NCBI GenBank assembly: GCA_016196825.1
Contig: JACPWY010000062.1
Coordinates: forward strand, 23,427 to 87,426
Direction of reading: 5' to 3'
From: Deltaproteobacteria bacterium
Lineage (GTDB): Bacteria; Bdellovibrionota; FAC87; UBA2466
DNA length: 64,000 bases
The position numbers and the translations under genes are program-made. Positions within the stretch are counted from its first letter, which is position 1. The number at the start of each line of letters is the position of its first letter. The notes under the pieces were generated by a model that saw nothing but the letters and a program-made list of their open reading frames with translations, did not search any database and was not told the DNA's origin. Positions 32,716 through 40,937 of the stretch are shown in pieces.

Positions 32716-34470
32716 TTGTTCGCGACCGGATCCAACCGCCGCCGCCGCACCCTTCCAACCCTGATAACTCTTGTTGCTTTCTGGACCTCGACAAACCCTC
32801 TCGCCTACGGCGCCGATCCCAAGTCAGAAATTCACCACGATGCTGGGCCTATGAGGCCCCTGCCCTTTGCTGAGTCTGATTCCGGAAGCGCGGCCCCCGA
32901 CCTAGAGATTGAATCCCCATCCCTTCCGGATGCGACCCACGTCCACATCGAGATCACCGAAGCAGATTTCCGAGCCCCGCCCGATTGGGACAGTCTCAAG
33001 GATCGGGTCCTCGCCGATATCATTCCGATGGTCGAGAGGCTCGAAAGTGAGCTCGAGATTCTCAAGTTGCGTGAAGGCAATCACCTCGCGAAATACCTCA
33101 CGACCAACACACAGTCCTTTGAGCTCCCTGGTTTAAGAGGGGAGATCAACGCAATCGATCATCATCCCTTCTTCCGAATCGTCCACGCCGACACCAAGCT
33201 CTCCGTGCTTCTCGTCGATGAAAAGATCGCCCCTGAATCCCACCATCTGCGCCAGGTGGTCGCCCGCCAGCACATCGACGCGGGCGAGGAAGATCCCAAA
33301 GGGCGTAAGTCCGGCCGTGACACGGTCGTCGTCCGCCGTCAGGGTGACAGGCTCGTCTCCGAGTATCTCCCCCGCCACATCCCGGGATCGCCTGACTGGT
33401 GGGGTGATTACTACCACGCCTCTTACAAAGAGACGCAGTTGGGTGACTATGCTCTGGCGAGCTATTGCACCGTCATGCAGATGGGGCTGGCCAGCTGTCT
33501 TGGGCTCACCCGGTGGATGCTGGGAACTTCGTTTGACGTCGCGCCCATCGTCATCTCAGGGATTTTCGCCGCATTGATTGGATCGCGCGTAGGCCTTTAC
33601 CGAACGTGGAGCTACCGCGGCTCCGAGGCCTCAAAAATCTTGAAGCTCTCAGAGGTCGGATTTGCCAATGCCTACGCCATCACCATCATCAGCAAAGGGG
33701 CCAACGTCGTATTCAATATCACCGACCCACACAGTCTGCTCCTCCACTCGAGCATCGCTTTCAACAACGCCTGCAATCAAAAAGGACGCGTCTCCTGGCA
33801 GAAAGTAGCCGAAATCCGGGAGAGGCTCAGATACAGCGCCGGCGAATACGACCTCACGGCTTTTTTCGAACGCTGGACTCCCAAAGGATTTCTGCATTGG
33901 CTTTCCAAAACGCTGGGCACGAAAGACGCCACGGTCAAGATTGGCCGGGCCAACTTCTACAACCAGAACATTTACCTAATTCCATTCACGCTAAAGTTGG
34001 CTGGCCTCGTAGGAGTCGGGGCCAAGGTCACACTGCCTTTTCTGGGCTACCAGATAGACACTGGTCCCTTGCTTCTTCTGGCGTCTATCCCCATCGCGCT
34101 TTGGGTTGTGTCCCAGTATGGCAAGCTCTGTCTTCGCTCGGTTAAGAGCTCTCTCGCCCATTTGAAAATTCAGCATGGCGCTTCCGAGGGAGAGAGGCGT
34201 GTCGAGTTGGAGAGTCTCATCGCCGCGAAGGAGCATGAGATCGAGATGGTCACCAAGATCAACCACCAACTGGGCGCGGAACAATCCGATGTCTGGAGCG
34301 ATCTCTACAAGCCGCACAAGCTTCTCAAACGCGTCTCTCTGTTCTTCGTCGACACGGCCGAAGAGATCCACAAGATCTGGTGGCCTATCACTCGCGAGAC
34401 GGCTAAGCACGTCAGCAGCGGCTGCGCCGAATGGTTTCTCAATCGCCTCCCCTGGCGCAACAAGACTTAG
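32716..34470 (+). CDS. Exported multi-pass membrane protein of unknown function
   Basis: Probable TTG start preceded by AGGGAGA. The signal-like segment 'LPTLITLVAFWTSTNPLAYGA' is followed by an acidic N-terminal domain (residues about 35-225) with a region containing 'VVARQHIDAGEEDPKGRKSGRDTVVVR'. Hydrophobic helices follow near 270 ('VAPIVISGIFAALIGSRVGLY'), 315, 430 and 460 ('LLLLASIPIALWVVSQY'), then a charged helical tail. No family recognised. It ends 18 bases before the convergent aldo/keto reductase. Confidence 0.65.
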   Translation: MFATGSNRRRRTLPTLITLVAFWTSTNPLAYGADPKSEIHHDAGPMRPLPFAESDSGSAAPDLEIESPSLPDATHVHIEITEADFRAPPDWDSLKDRVLADIIPMVERLESELEILKLREGNHLAKYLTTNTQSFELPGLRGEINAIDHHPFFRIVHADTKLSVLLVDEKIAPESHHLRQVVARQHIDAGEEDPKGRKSGRDTVVVRRQGDRLVSEYLPRHIPGSPDWWGDYYHASYKETQLGDYALASYCTVMQMGLASCLGLTRWMLGTSFDVAPIVISGIFAALIGSRVGLYRTWSYRGSEASKILKLSEVGFANAYAITIISKGANVVFNITDPHSLLLHSSIAFNNACNQKGRVSWQKVAEIRERLRYSAGEYDLTAFFERWTPKGFLHWLSKTLGTKDATVKIGRANFYNQNIYLIPFTLKLAGLVGVGAKVTLPFLGYQIDTGPLLLLASIPIALWVVSQYGKLCLRSVKSSLAHLKIQHGASEGERRVELESLIAAKEHEIEMVTKINHQLGAEQSDVWSDLYKPHKLLKRVSLFFVDTAEEIHKIWWPITRETAKHVSSGCAEWFLNRLPWRNKT

Positions 34471-34488
34471 AGCTCTTAGCTAACACTC

Positions 34489-35286
34489 TCATAGACACCC
34501 GAGCGTCTGGATCTCTTCCTCGGACAGCAGGAGTGGCGTCAGATCTTGGCGCATGTGGGTTTCGTCTGTCGTCCCCGTGAGCGGCAAAATGCCGAGCGAT
34601 CGCGCATAGGCGAACACCACCTCCGGCGCCGTACACCCGCGCTTGCCGGCTACCTGCCGTACACCTGTGTTCATCACCACTTCGGGATTCGCGGTGAGAA
34701 GCGAGAACCCCTGATAAAGAATCCCCGCCTCTCGACAGATCTTCCGGACCGTATCGTCCCAGCCCCTCATTGCAAAGCAGCGATTCTGAACCCACGTCGG
34801 CTTCACCCTCGCAATGCCCAGAAGCTCCTCGAGCTGCAGGTAATTCACATTGGAAATCCCAATCGAACGCACCCGCCCCGATGCCACGAAGGATTCCAAC
34901 ACCCGCCACACCTCAACATCTTCCTCGACAAGCCCTGGATGCCCACACGGCCCATGAATCAGTAAGGAGTCAAGATAGTCCACGCCAAGATGTTCGAGCG
35001 AGCTTTTCAGAGACTGCTCAACCTGGTCAATGAGCGGTGCCTTGGGGTTGTACGGAACCCTCTCGTCCTGCCCATCTACCGAGGTAAATTTAGTCTGCAG
35101 AAATAACGACTCACGCGGGCGCGTCTTCAAATAAGCCCTTACCGCCTCCCCCACTCCTGGCTCATGGTAATGCTTTGGTTGGTTGGCGGTGTCTATCGCC
35201 CGAAACCCCACCTCAAGCGCTTTCTCAACAAGAGCAGCCGTTTGCTGCTTCTTCCAAGCCGTCCCATAAATCATTGTAGGAATCAT
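34489..35286 (-). CDS. Aldo/keto reductase
   Basis: A 265-aa NADPH-dependent oxidoreductase of the AKR TIM-barrel family. The catalytic tetrad is visible as D32 ('AIDTANQ'), Y40 ('KHYHEPGVGEA'), K66 ('LFLQTKF') and H111 ('LLIHGPC'). 'GRVRSIGISNVN' and the C-terminal 'GILPLTGTTDETHM' cofactor segment are also conserved. It is somewhat shorter than most AKRs but complete. Substrate unknown; it reduces small aldehydes or ketones by family analogy. Confidence 0.92.
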   Translation of the reverse strand: MIPTMIYGTAWKKQQTAALVEKALEVGFRAIDTANQPKHYHEPGVGEAVRAYLKTRPRESLFLQTKFTSVDGQDERVPYNPKAPLIDQVEQSLKSSLEHLGVDYLDSLLIHGPCGHPGLVEEDVEVWRVLESFVASGRVRSIGISNVNYLQLEELLGIARVKPTWVQNRCFAMRGWDDTVRKICREAGILYQGFSLLTANPEVVMNTGVRQVAGKRGCTAPEVVFAYARSLGILPLTGTTDETHMRQDLTPLLLSEEEIQTLGCL

Positions 35287-35491
35287 TCCCCCCCACTCTA
35301 CTCATCCCCCTAAATGGTGGTCATCATTTTTTAGGGAGTCACCCGGGCATCCCAATTGTAGCGTCAGTGCCAATAATCTTCCCTGTGCGCGATTCAGACA
35401 AAATACATGTATTCCAACAGGCTGCCGTCAGAATACAGGCTCGTTCGCCTGGTCTCCGCTTTGCATTTTCTTGTGGAAAAGGGAGAGGATC

Positions 35492-36460
35492 GTGGCAACA
35501 GTCGCATTACTCATCATGAGCCTCGCGCTCGCCGCGGAGCCGGATCTCGTGGGCCTTGAGAAGCGGCTCACCGACGCGGCTCTGGGCAAGGTGCAACTCT
35601 CCGACGCCGACTGGACGGAGATTGAGGATCAGATCAAGACGGCGCAAAAGGATATCGAAGACCAACCCGAGAGCGACACCAAACGCCAGGCCCTCGAGGA
35701 GATCCAGGGGCTTCTCGACAACATGGGATCGCTTCGCAAGACATCAAAATCTCCGTTCACAGAAACCATACCTGACACCGAAACGCCGACAGAAAGTGAG
35801 CCCACGAGCCACGCGACCGGATCGGATTCGATGTCAACGGGCGAGGAGTCTAGTCCACTTCCGTCCATAGGAACGGAAGAGGTAGGGAGTCCGCCGGTAA
35901 TCGCCTCGGTTCCACAGCCGGAACAGCCAGTCGTCAGCTTTCCCACAAGCACGGCACTGCCGATGGACTCCAAACCTCTCACCGGCGCCGCCTTCACGTC
36001 CGATTTTTTTGCCCAGCCTCGACCCAATCCGCCGCCGGCGGAAAAGCGAATAGGCGCAGTCAGCCGACCCGTAAACGCCGAGTCGCCAACCCTCGCTCAG
36101 AAGTTACCACCCTTGGATGAGTCGGCGCTCAAGGGCCCTTTTTCAACGCCCCCTCTCATTGCTCAGAAATCTGCGCCCAATGTTTCGCCGCCGCTCAGCG
36201 GCCCAACTTCTACACCTGCGTTGATCCCTCAGAAGACTCCTTCGGCACAGTCGGCCCCACCCCCAATCACGCTGATCTTGCCTGAGGCAGTCGAGATCAC
36301 AGAATCCCCAAAACCCGCCTCCTACGCCTTTTCTAGCGGCTACCGTGTCCCCCGCGACCTCCTGACTAACGACTGGCAGGGCGAGATTCTTCCACCAGCA
36401 CCCACGACTCCGACGAGCGACCTCGGTCAATTCCTGACTGAAACGCTCTCCGCACGTTGA
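35492..36460 (+). CDS. Proline-rich exported protein
   Basis: The GTG at 35492 follows GGGAGAGG and begins a signal peptide (MATVALLIMSLALAAEP). A short helical domain (residues about 18-75) is followed by some 230 residues rich in Pro, Ser, Thr and Ala with short recurring motifs such as 'SGPTSTPALIPQK' and 'GPFSTPPLIAQK'. This is a disordered or wall-spanning linker. The last 60 residues may form a small terminal domain. Function not recognised. An AT-rich palindrome AATACATGTATT lies about 80 bases upstream. Confidence 0.68.
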   Translation: MATVALLIMSLALAAEPDLVGLEKRLTDAALGKVQLSDADWTEIEDQIKTAQKDIEDQPESDTKRQALEEIQGLLDNMGSLRKTSKSPFTETIPDTETPTESEPTSHATGSDSMSTGEESSPLPSIGTEEVGSPPVIASVPQPEQPVVSFPTSTALPMDSKPLTGAAFTSDFFAQPRPNPPPAEKRIGAVSRPVNAESPTLAQKLPPLDESALKGPFSTPPLIAQKSAPNVSPPLSGPTSTPALIPQKTPSAQSAPPPITLILPEAVEITESPKPASYAFSSGYRVPRDLLTNDWQGEILPPAPTTPTSDLGQFLTETLSAR

Positions 36461-36532
36461 TGACTCGCTGCATAAAATATTTAGCTACCCGTTAACAAAA
36501 AACCAGGGCATCTCCGTAGTTATGGGGGTTGC

Positions 36533-38341
36533 ATGAAGTATCTCATCTTGATTTCCGTTCTCGCCGCGGGCTGCGAAAACCTCATCTCTCAACAACTCTC
36601 GGACGCGAAGGCTAGGGGCCTTCACAGAATCGTAATACTCGCCACCAACGACATTCACGGCGGCCTGGACGAAGCCACCTTCAATAACCAACCCGCGGGC
36701 GGAATGGCCATCTGGGCCTCCATTGTCAGAGCCACGCGGCAGGCAGTGGCCAAAAACCCCGCCGATGGCGTGCTTCTTCTCGACGGAGGCGATCAGTTTC
36801 AGGGCACCCTCCTCTCTAATTTTGATGAAGGCCTCACGGCTTTCAAGGTCTTAAACGCCATTGGCTACGACGCAGCCGTCCCCGGCAACCACGCCTTCGA
36901 TTTCGGCCCCGTTGGCTGGCTCGAGGACAAGGTCAATCCCGCGAACCCCGACAAGAATATTCGCGGCGCATGGGATCGAGTCGTCAAGGCAGCGCAGTTT
37001 CCACTCGTTTCTGCGAACACCTACTTGAGAGCTTCACTCGTCGACAAAAAGGGCCAACCGGTTCAGGCAAGCGGTATTAGGTGTGAGTCGAAGCAAAAAA
37101 TCGATTGGGCGCAGGCAGAGCGCCCTCAATTTGCAACACCCTATCTGATTAAGAATGTGGCGGGCGTGAGGGTGGCGATCATTGGAATCGACCACGCACG
37201 CACCTCCGTCATGACCACTCCCGACAATGTCTCTGACCTGTGCTTTCGCGATGAGCTCGAGAGTTATCTGGAAACCCGGCGAGCGATTGCCGGTAAGGCT
37301 GATGTGTTCGTGCTCCTCATGCATAACGGCGACACACCCAACGAACATTCCACCTCCCAGTTCGTCCAAACGATTGTGCGCCACAAAGAGGGCCGTCTCG
37401 TCGACGCCGTCGTGGCTGGCCACACCCACTACGTCAACTTTGAGAAGATAGACGATGTCCCCTTCATTCAATCGGGGGCCAATGGCGAGCAGTTCGGCCG
37501 AATCGAGCTCATCTGGGACGGCGATGGGCAGAAGCTCCTCATCAACCAAACCAAGAGTTACGCCGGGCTCCACACCTTCACTCAAAGCTGCGACAAATTC
37601 GCCACCGACATCTGCTCGGTCGAAAAGGGCCGAGTGCTCTATGACGGAGTGGCTCTAGAGCCCGCCGCCGACATCGTGGCCATTTTGAATGAGGCCAAGA
37701 CCAAGGTCTCCCCCATCGCTGGTCGAGTCTTGGGGAAGGCGTCAGCGCTCCTGAAACGGGATCGGATCAACGAAAGCCCGCTCGCAGATATGCTGACCGA
37801 TGAAGTCCGACGCGTCACCGGCGCCGATATCGTCATGCTCAACACGGGCGGCATGCGCGCCGACATCCCAGCAGGTATTGTGACCTACGAGACCCTCTTT
37901 CGCACCCTCCCATTTTCTAACCATGGCGTGACAATTGGGCCGATGGGTCTTGAGACCGTGCTAGAGATCCTGCGCCACAGCGCCCAGACCTGCGGCGCCT
38001 ACGGGGCCATTATGCAGAGCGGGCTCAAGGTCACCTACACACGCCACTGCGAACTCGCTAACGGTTCCACCGATCCGTCCGCTGAAATAAGAACGGTGGA
38101 GTTAGAAAGAGGCGGCCTCCTCTTTGACTCTAGCCACCCGACTAGCAAGCCGGCTCAGGATCAGTTCCAGGTCGCCACCTTCGATTTTCTCGCCAGTGGT
38201 GGCGACGGCTACTCGACCTTCAGCTCCGTCCCGCTCATCGAGGACTTCGGCATTTTGCGTGAAGCCCTCACAGAGGATTTCCTCAAGGGGCCCGGCGACT
38301 GGGATGGGAAGATGGATGGTCGGTGGAAACTCGTCAGATAG
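36533..38341 (+). CDS. UshA-family 5'-nucleotidase/metallophosphoesterase lipoprotein
   Basis: The lipobox 'VLAAGC' (C14) makes it a lipoprotein. The N-terminal calcineurin-like domain carries the dinuclear metal motifs 'ATNDIHGGLD', 'LDGGDQFQGT', 'GNHAFDFG', 'LLMHNG' and 'VAGHTHY'. The C-terminal 5'-nucleotidase domain carries 'ESPLADMLTDEVRRVTGADIVMLNTGGMRADIPAG' and 'FDFLASGGDGY'. The family hydrolyses nucleotides or nucleotide sugars outside the cytoplasm. The exact substrate is not predictable; a role in scavenging host or environmental nucleotides is inference. Confidence 0.92.
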   Translation: MKYLILISVLAAGCENLISQQLSDAKARGLHRIVILATNDIHGGLDEATFNNQPAGGMAIWASIVRATRQAVAKNPADGVLLLDGGDQFQGTLLSNFDEGLTAFKVLNAIGYDAAVPGNHAFDFGPVGWLEDKVNPANPDKNIRGAWDRVVKAAQFPLVSANTYLRASLVDKKGQPVQASGIRCESKQKIDWAQAERPQFATPYLIKNVAGVRVAIIGIDHARTSVMTTPDNVSDLCFRDELESYLETRRAIAGKADVFVLLMHNGDTPNEHSTSQFVQTIVRHKEGRLVDAVVAGHTHYVNFEKIDDVPFIQSGANGEQFGRIELIWDGDGQKLLINQTKSYAGLHTFTQSCDKFATDICSVEKGRVLYDGVALEPAADIVAILNEAKTKVSPIAGRVLGKASALLKRDRINESPLADMLTDEVRRVTGADIVMLNTGGMRADIPAGIVTYETLFRTLPFSNHGVTIGPMGLETVLEILRHSAQTCGAYGAIMQSGLKVTYTRHCELANGSTDPSAEIRTVELERGGLLFDSSHPTSKPAQDQFQVATFDFLASGGDGYSTFSSVPLIEDFGILREALTEDFLKGPGDWDGKMDGRWKLVR

Positions 38342-38354
38342 GAAACCCCTCTGG

Positions 38355-38360
38355 TATAAT
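38355..38360 (+). promoter_or_regulatory. Extended -10 promoter for the small basic gene
   Basis: TGGTATAATCC contains a perfect TATAAT with the TGn extension. A weak -35 (TCGTCA) lies 18 bases upstream, inside the end of the nucleotidase gene. The start codon follows 18 bases later, after AAGGGGGG. Confidence 0.7.
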
Positions 38361-38378
38361 CCGTACAAGGGGGGAGCG

Positions 38379-38591
38379 ATGCGAGTCATTTTGGCGATTC
38401 TTCTTATTTCAAATCTGGTCTGGGCCGTCGACGCGGCAACCACGAAGGCCAACCGAGAAGCGGCGGCGCTCGTAGCGCCAGTCCCCCCTGACAACTACCC
38501 TAGGGCGCAAGAAAAACGGAAGCCGGCCACAAAAAAGATGGGCGGCCGCCGTGGCAAGATTCAAAAAAAACCGGCGAGCATTCATGAGTAG
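38379..38591 (+). CDS. Small basic exported protein (70 aa)
   Basis: Not given as its own entry in the ORF track, which merges it with a 155-codon frame. The ATG at 38379 has a strong ribosome binding site (AAGGGGGGAG) and its own TATAAT promoter. The signal peptide MRVILAILLISNLVWAVDA is followed by about 50 residues that become very basic (KRKPATKKMGGRRGKIQKK). It could bind nucleic acid, lipid or peptidoglycan. No family recognised. It ends 6 bases before the convergent coiled-coil gene. Confidence 0.7.
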   Translation: MRVILAILLISNLVWAVDAATTKANREAAALVAPVPPDNYPRAQEKRKPATKKMGGRRGKIQKKPASIHE

Positions 38592-38597
38592 AGCCTG

Positions 38598-40928
38598 TCA
38601 CTGTTTGTTCTTGAGGTTGGTGACCTGCGACTTGAGCCGTGTGACCTGGCTCTTCAATTCAATGATCTGAGCTTTCAGCTCCTCCCCCGCTTTTGTTCTC
38701 TCACCCACACCGTGTCTTTGAAGCTCAATTGAACGAATTTGGGTCTCCAGCGAGCGGTACTCTCTCTCTAGCTCACCGATTTGCCGCTGCACCTTGTTTC
38801 CGTCCTGATCACGGGATTCGTAGGTTGTATCCTGGGCCTGCTGGTAACTCTTCTGGGCTGCAGCCAAGGCCTTGGACGCTTTCTTTACACTTTCCTTCGC
38901 ATTCTCATCACCGTTGCGCTCACCCCATTTCGCCTGCTCAAGCTCTCGTTGAGCAAGATACAAGTTGTGATACGCTTGCTTCTCCTTCGCCAGAAGAAGC
39001 GCTTGGTCGGTCTCCTTGGAGGCGCCGCGAGCCTTTTGAATCTTCTCATCGTAATCGTCCATCTTGAGGCTGTGTTTGGCCGCTAAGATCTCATACTTCT
39101 CAGCGACGATCTTCGAATTGAGCTTCTCCCGCTCTTTTGGATCTCTTTCTCTCTCATACTTTTCGTTCAAATCCTTGAGGGCCTTTTCTCGTTCGTTGAT
39201 CGCCTTTTCCCGATCCACACGCTTCCCAACAGCTGCTTTCTCCTCCGGCTTGGCTCTCTTGAGACGGTTTTCGCGCTCTTCCTCTTGGCGTTTCTGTTCA
39301 TCTTTTTTCCGCTGCTCCTCCGCCAGCTTATTGTGCCCTACCTGCTTGGGGTCAGGTTTCTGTGATGGGGTAGGATCGGCTTTGCCACCATTCTCCGCAG
39401 CTTTAGACTTGCCCTTGGGGCCATCTGGATCGATGTGTGTTTTGGGATCACTCGGGTCCACCGGAGCCTGACCCTTCACACCACGTTCTGGATAGGCATC
39501 CCAATGCAATTTCCCATTTTTCATTGTTCCGAGATAACTCCCTTTGCCTGCCGCACCGAGCTCCTTCTTCAATGAAGTTTGGTCAAGCTTGCGCTCCTTT
39601 TGGAGAGTCTCATTCTTGGAGAGTGCCTCCACCGCATCCTCTACCGAAGCCTCTGGGTGCTCCTTCAAATACTCGTTAATCTTTCCACGCAGATCCGCCG
39701 CGCTCTTCGCATCGATGAGCTGGTTTCCTTGGAAGCGATCCGAGACAAGCTCCTTCGCGGCGGCCTTTACCGCCTCCTCGTCGTCCCTAACCACCAGATT
39801 CACTACCCCCCTCTTTCCATTCGGGCTGGTATCCCCCTTTAGGTCCCTGTCCACAACGCGCGAGGAAAGAATCAAATTGCCGTTTTCATCTCTGGCCGCG
39901 CTTTTTTGAAGGGCCTTGGTGGCGACGTCTTCCCCAGCCGCTGATCTGTGAATGAGGTGTTCATTGGGATCAAGGCCATACTTCAGCTTAAAGTCGTCCA
40001 TGGGCTTTGTATTTCCCTCGGCGGCAGCCTTCATGGCGACATTAAACTCCTTTTGGTAAGCGACCTGATCATTGGCCACCTTAACCGCTGAGTCCTTCAG
40101 ATTCTTGTTTTGGTCGAAGAAGGAGTTTGAGAAACCGCTGGCATCCCCCTTGGTTCTCATTTGCTCAGCGAGATCGACCGTGGCCGTGAGAGCCTCCAGG
40201 TTGGGATGTTTGGAATTCTTGAGATCATCGAGAAGCTTCGCACGAGATTTGGGATCCATCGATCCCACTAGGCGGGCCACGCTCTGACTTGCCTCCTCAA
40301 ACTTCTTCGGATCTTTGATCACGTCGGGATCGGTGAGTCGTTTAAATCGTCGATAAGCATCAATGGGGTCACCTTTCTTTTCGCTGCCGGAACCCATGAC
40401 GGCCTTCACGCCCGGGAACCTCTCCGCCCGACGCTGCAGTTCCGCTTTGGCCGCCTTTTCCTCAGCGGTCATTTCATCATGGGGACGACCGCGCAACCCA
40501 TCGTAGATTTCAAAGAGTGCCTGATCTTCTTTTTGTATCGCCTCAATGGCAGCGCTCATGTCGCCCGGGCTTGTTTTCTCCAGGCACTTTTCGAGTGCCT
40601 CGCCGCATTTCTCTTTGAGAGCATCTAATTTCTTTTGGTCGCCCCCCAAGGCCTCCTTGAGGGCTTTCGCTTTTTCACGATCGAGATTCTGGGTGGCCTC
40701 TTTGAACGCCTTATCAAAGGTATTGTTCGATTCGCCAGCCTCGGCCGTTGACCGAACCTCGGGGGTTCCCGACTCTTCAGCCGTGGCCGAGCGCTTTCCC
40801 TCGTCGCCTTCCCCAGGCAAAACCCCATTGGGATTATCAGCCCCCTCCTGTGCAAATCCCATAATGCATAGCAACAGTCCCGCCACAAGGATTTCCCGGA
40901 AGCCTTTTTTTTGGCCTTTGATCCTCAT
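38598..40928 (-). CDS. Large exported coiled-coil protein, last gene of the Glt-like operon
   Basis: A 776-aa protein with a signal peptide (REILVAGLLLCIMGFAQ). It is almost entirely charged helix: residues 60-330 have Lys/Glu/Ala-rich helices, the middle (about 330-520) is less regular with Gly/Pro, and residues 530-776 have long heptad-like coiled coils ('EEQRKKDEQKRQEEERENR', 'LKSQVTRLKSQVTNLKNKQ'). No catalytic motif. It starts 9 bases after the FHA gene, so it is transcribed with it and may be a periplasmic structural part of the same machine. Confidence 0.7.
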   Translation of the reverse strand: MRIKGQKKGFREILVAGLLLCIMGFAQEGADNPNGVLPGEGDEGKRSATAEESGTPEVRSTAEAGESNNTFDKAFKEATQNLDREKAKALKEALGGDQKKLDALKEKCGEALEKCLEKTSPGDMSAAIEAIQKEDQALFEIYDGLRGRPHDEMTAEEKAAKAELQRRAERFPGVKAVMGSGSEKKGDPIDAYRRFKRLTDPDVIKDPKKFEEASQSVARLVGSMDPKSRAKLLDDLKNSKHPNLEALTATVDLAEQMRTKGDASGFSNSFFDQNKNLKDSAVKVANDQVAYQKEFNVAMKAAAEGNTKPMDDFKLKYGLDPNEHLIHRSAAGEDVATKALQKSAARDENGNLILSSRVVDRDLKGDTSPNGKRGVVNLVVRDDEEAVKAAAKELVSDRFQGNQLIDAKSAADLRGKINEYLKEHPEASVEDAVEALSKNETLQKERKLDQTSLKKELGAAGKGSYLGTMKNGKLHWDAYPERGVKGQAPVDPSDPKTHIDPDGPKGKSKAAENGGKADPTPSQKPDPKQVGHNKLAEEQRKKDEQKRQEEERENRLKRAKPEEKAAVGKRVDREKAINEREKALKDLNEKYERERDPKEREKLNSKIVAEKYEILAAKHSLKMDDYDEKIQKARGASKETDQALLLAKEKQAYHNLYLAQRELEQAKWGERNGDENAKESVKKASKALAAAQKSYQQAQDTTYESRDQDGNKVQRQIGELEREYRSLETQIRSIELQRHGVGERTKAGEELKAQIIELKSQVTRLKSQVTNLKNKQ

Positions 40929-40937
40929 GTGTTCCTC

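Noticed and set aside
35402-35413. Palindrome AATACATGTATT upstream of the proline-rich protein gene
   Set aside because: A single 12-bp AT-rich palindrome without a clear promoter or a second copy is too weak to call an operator.
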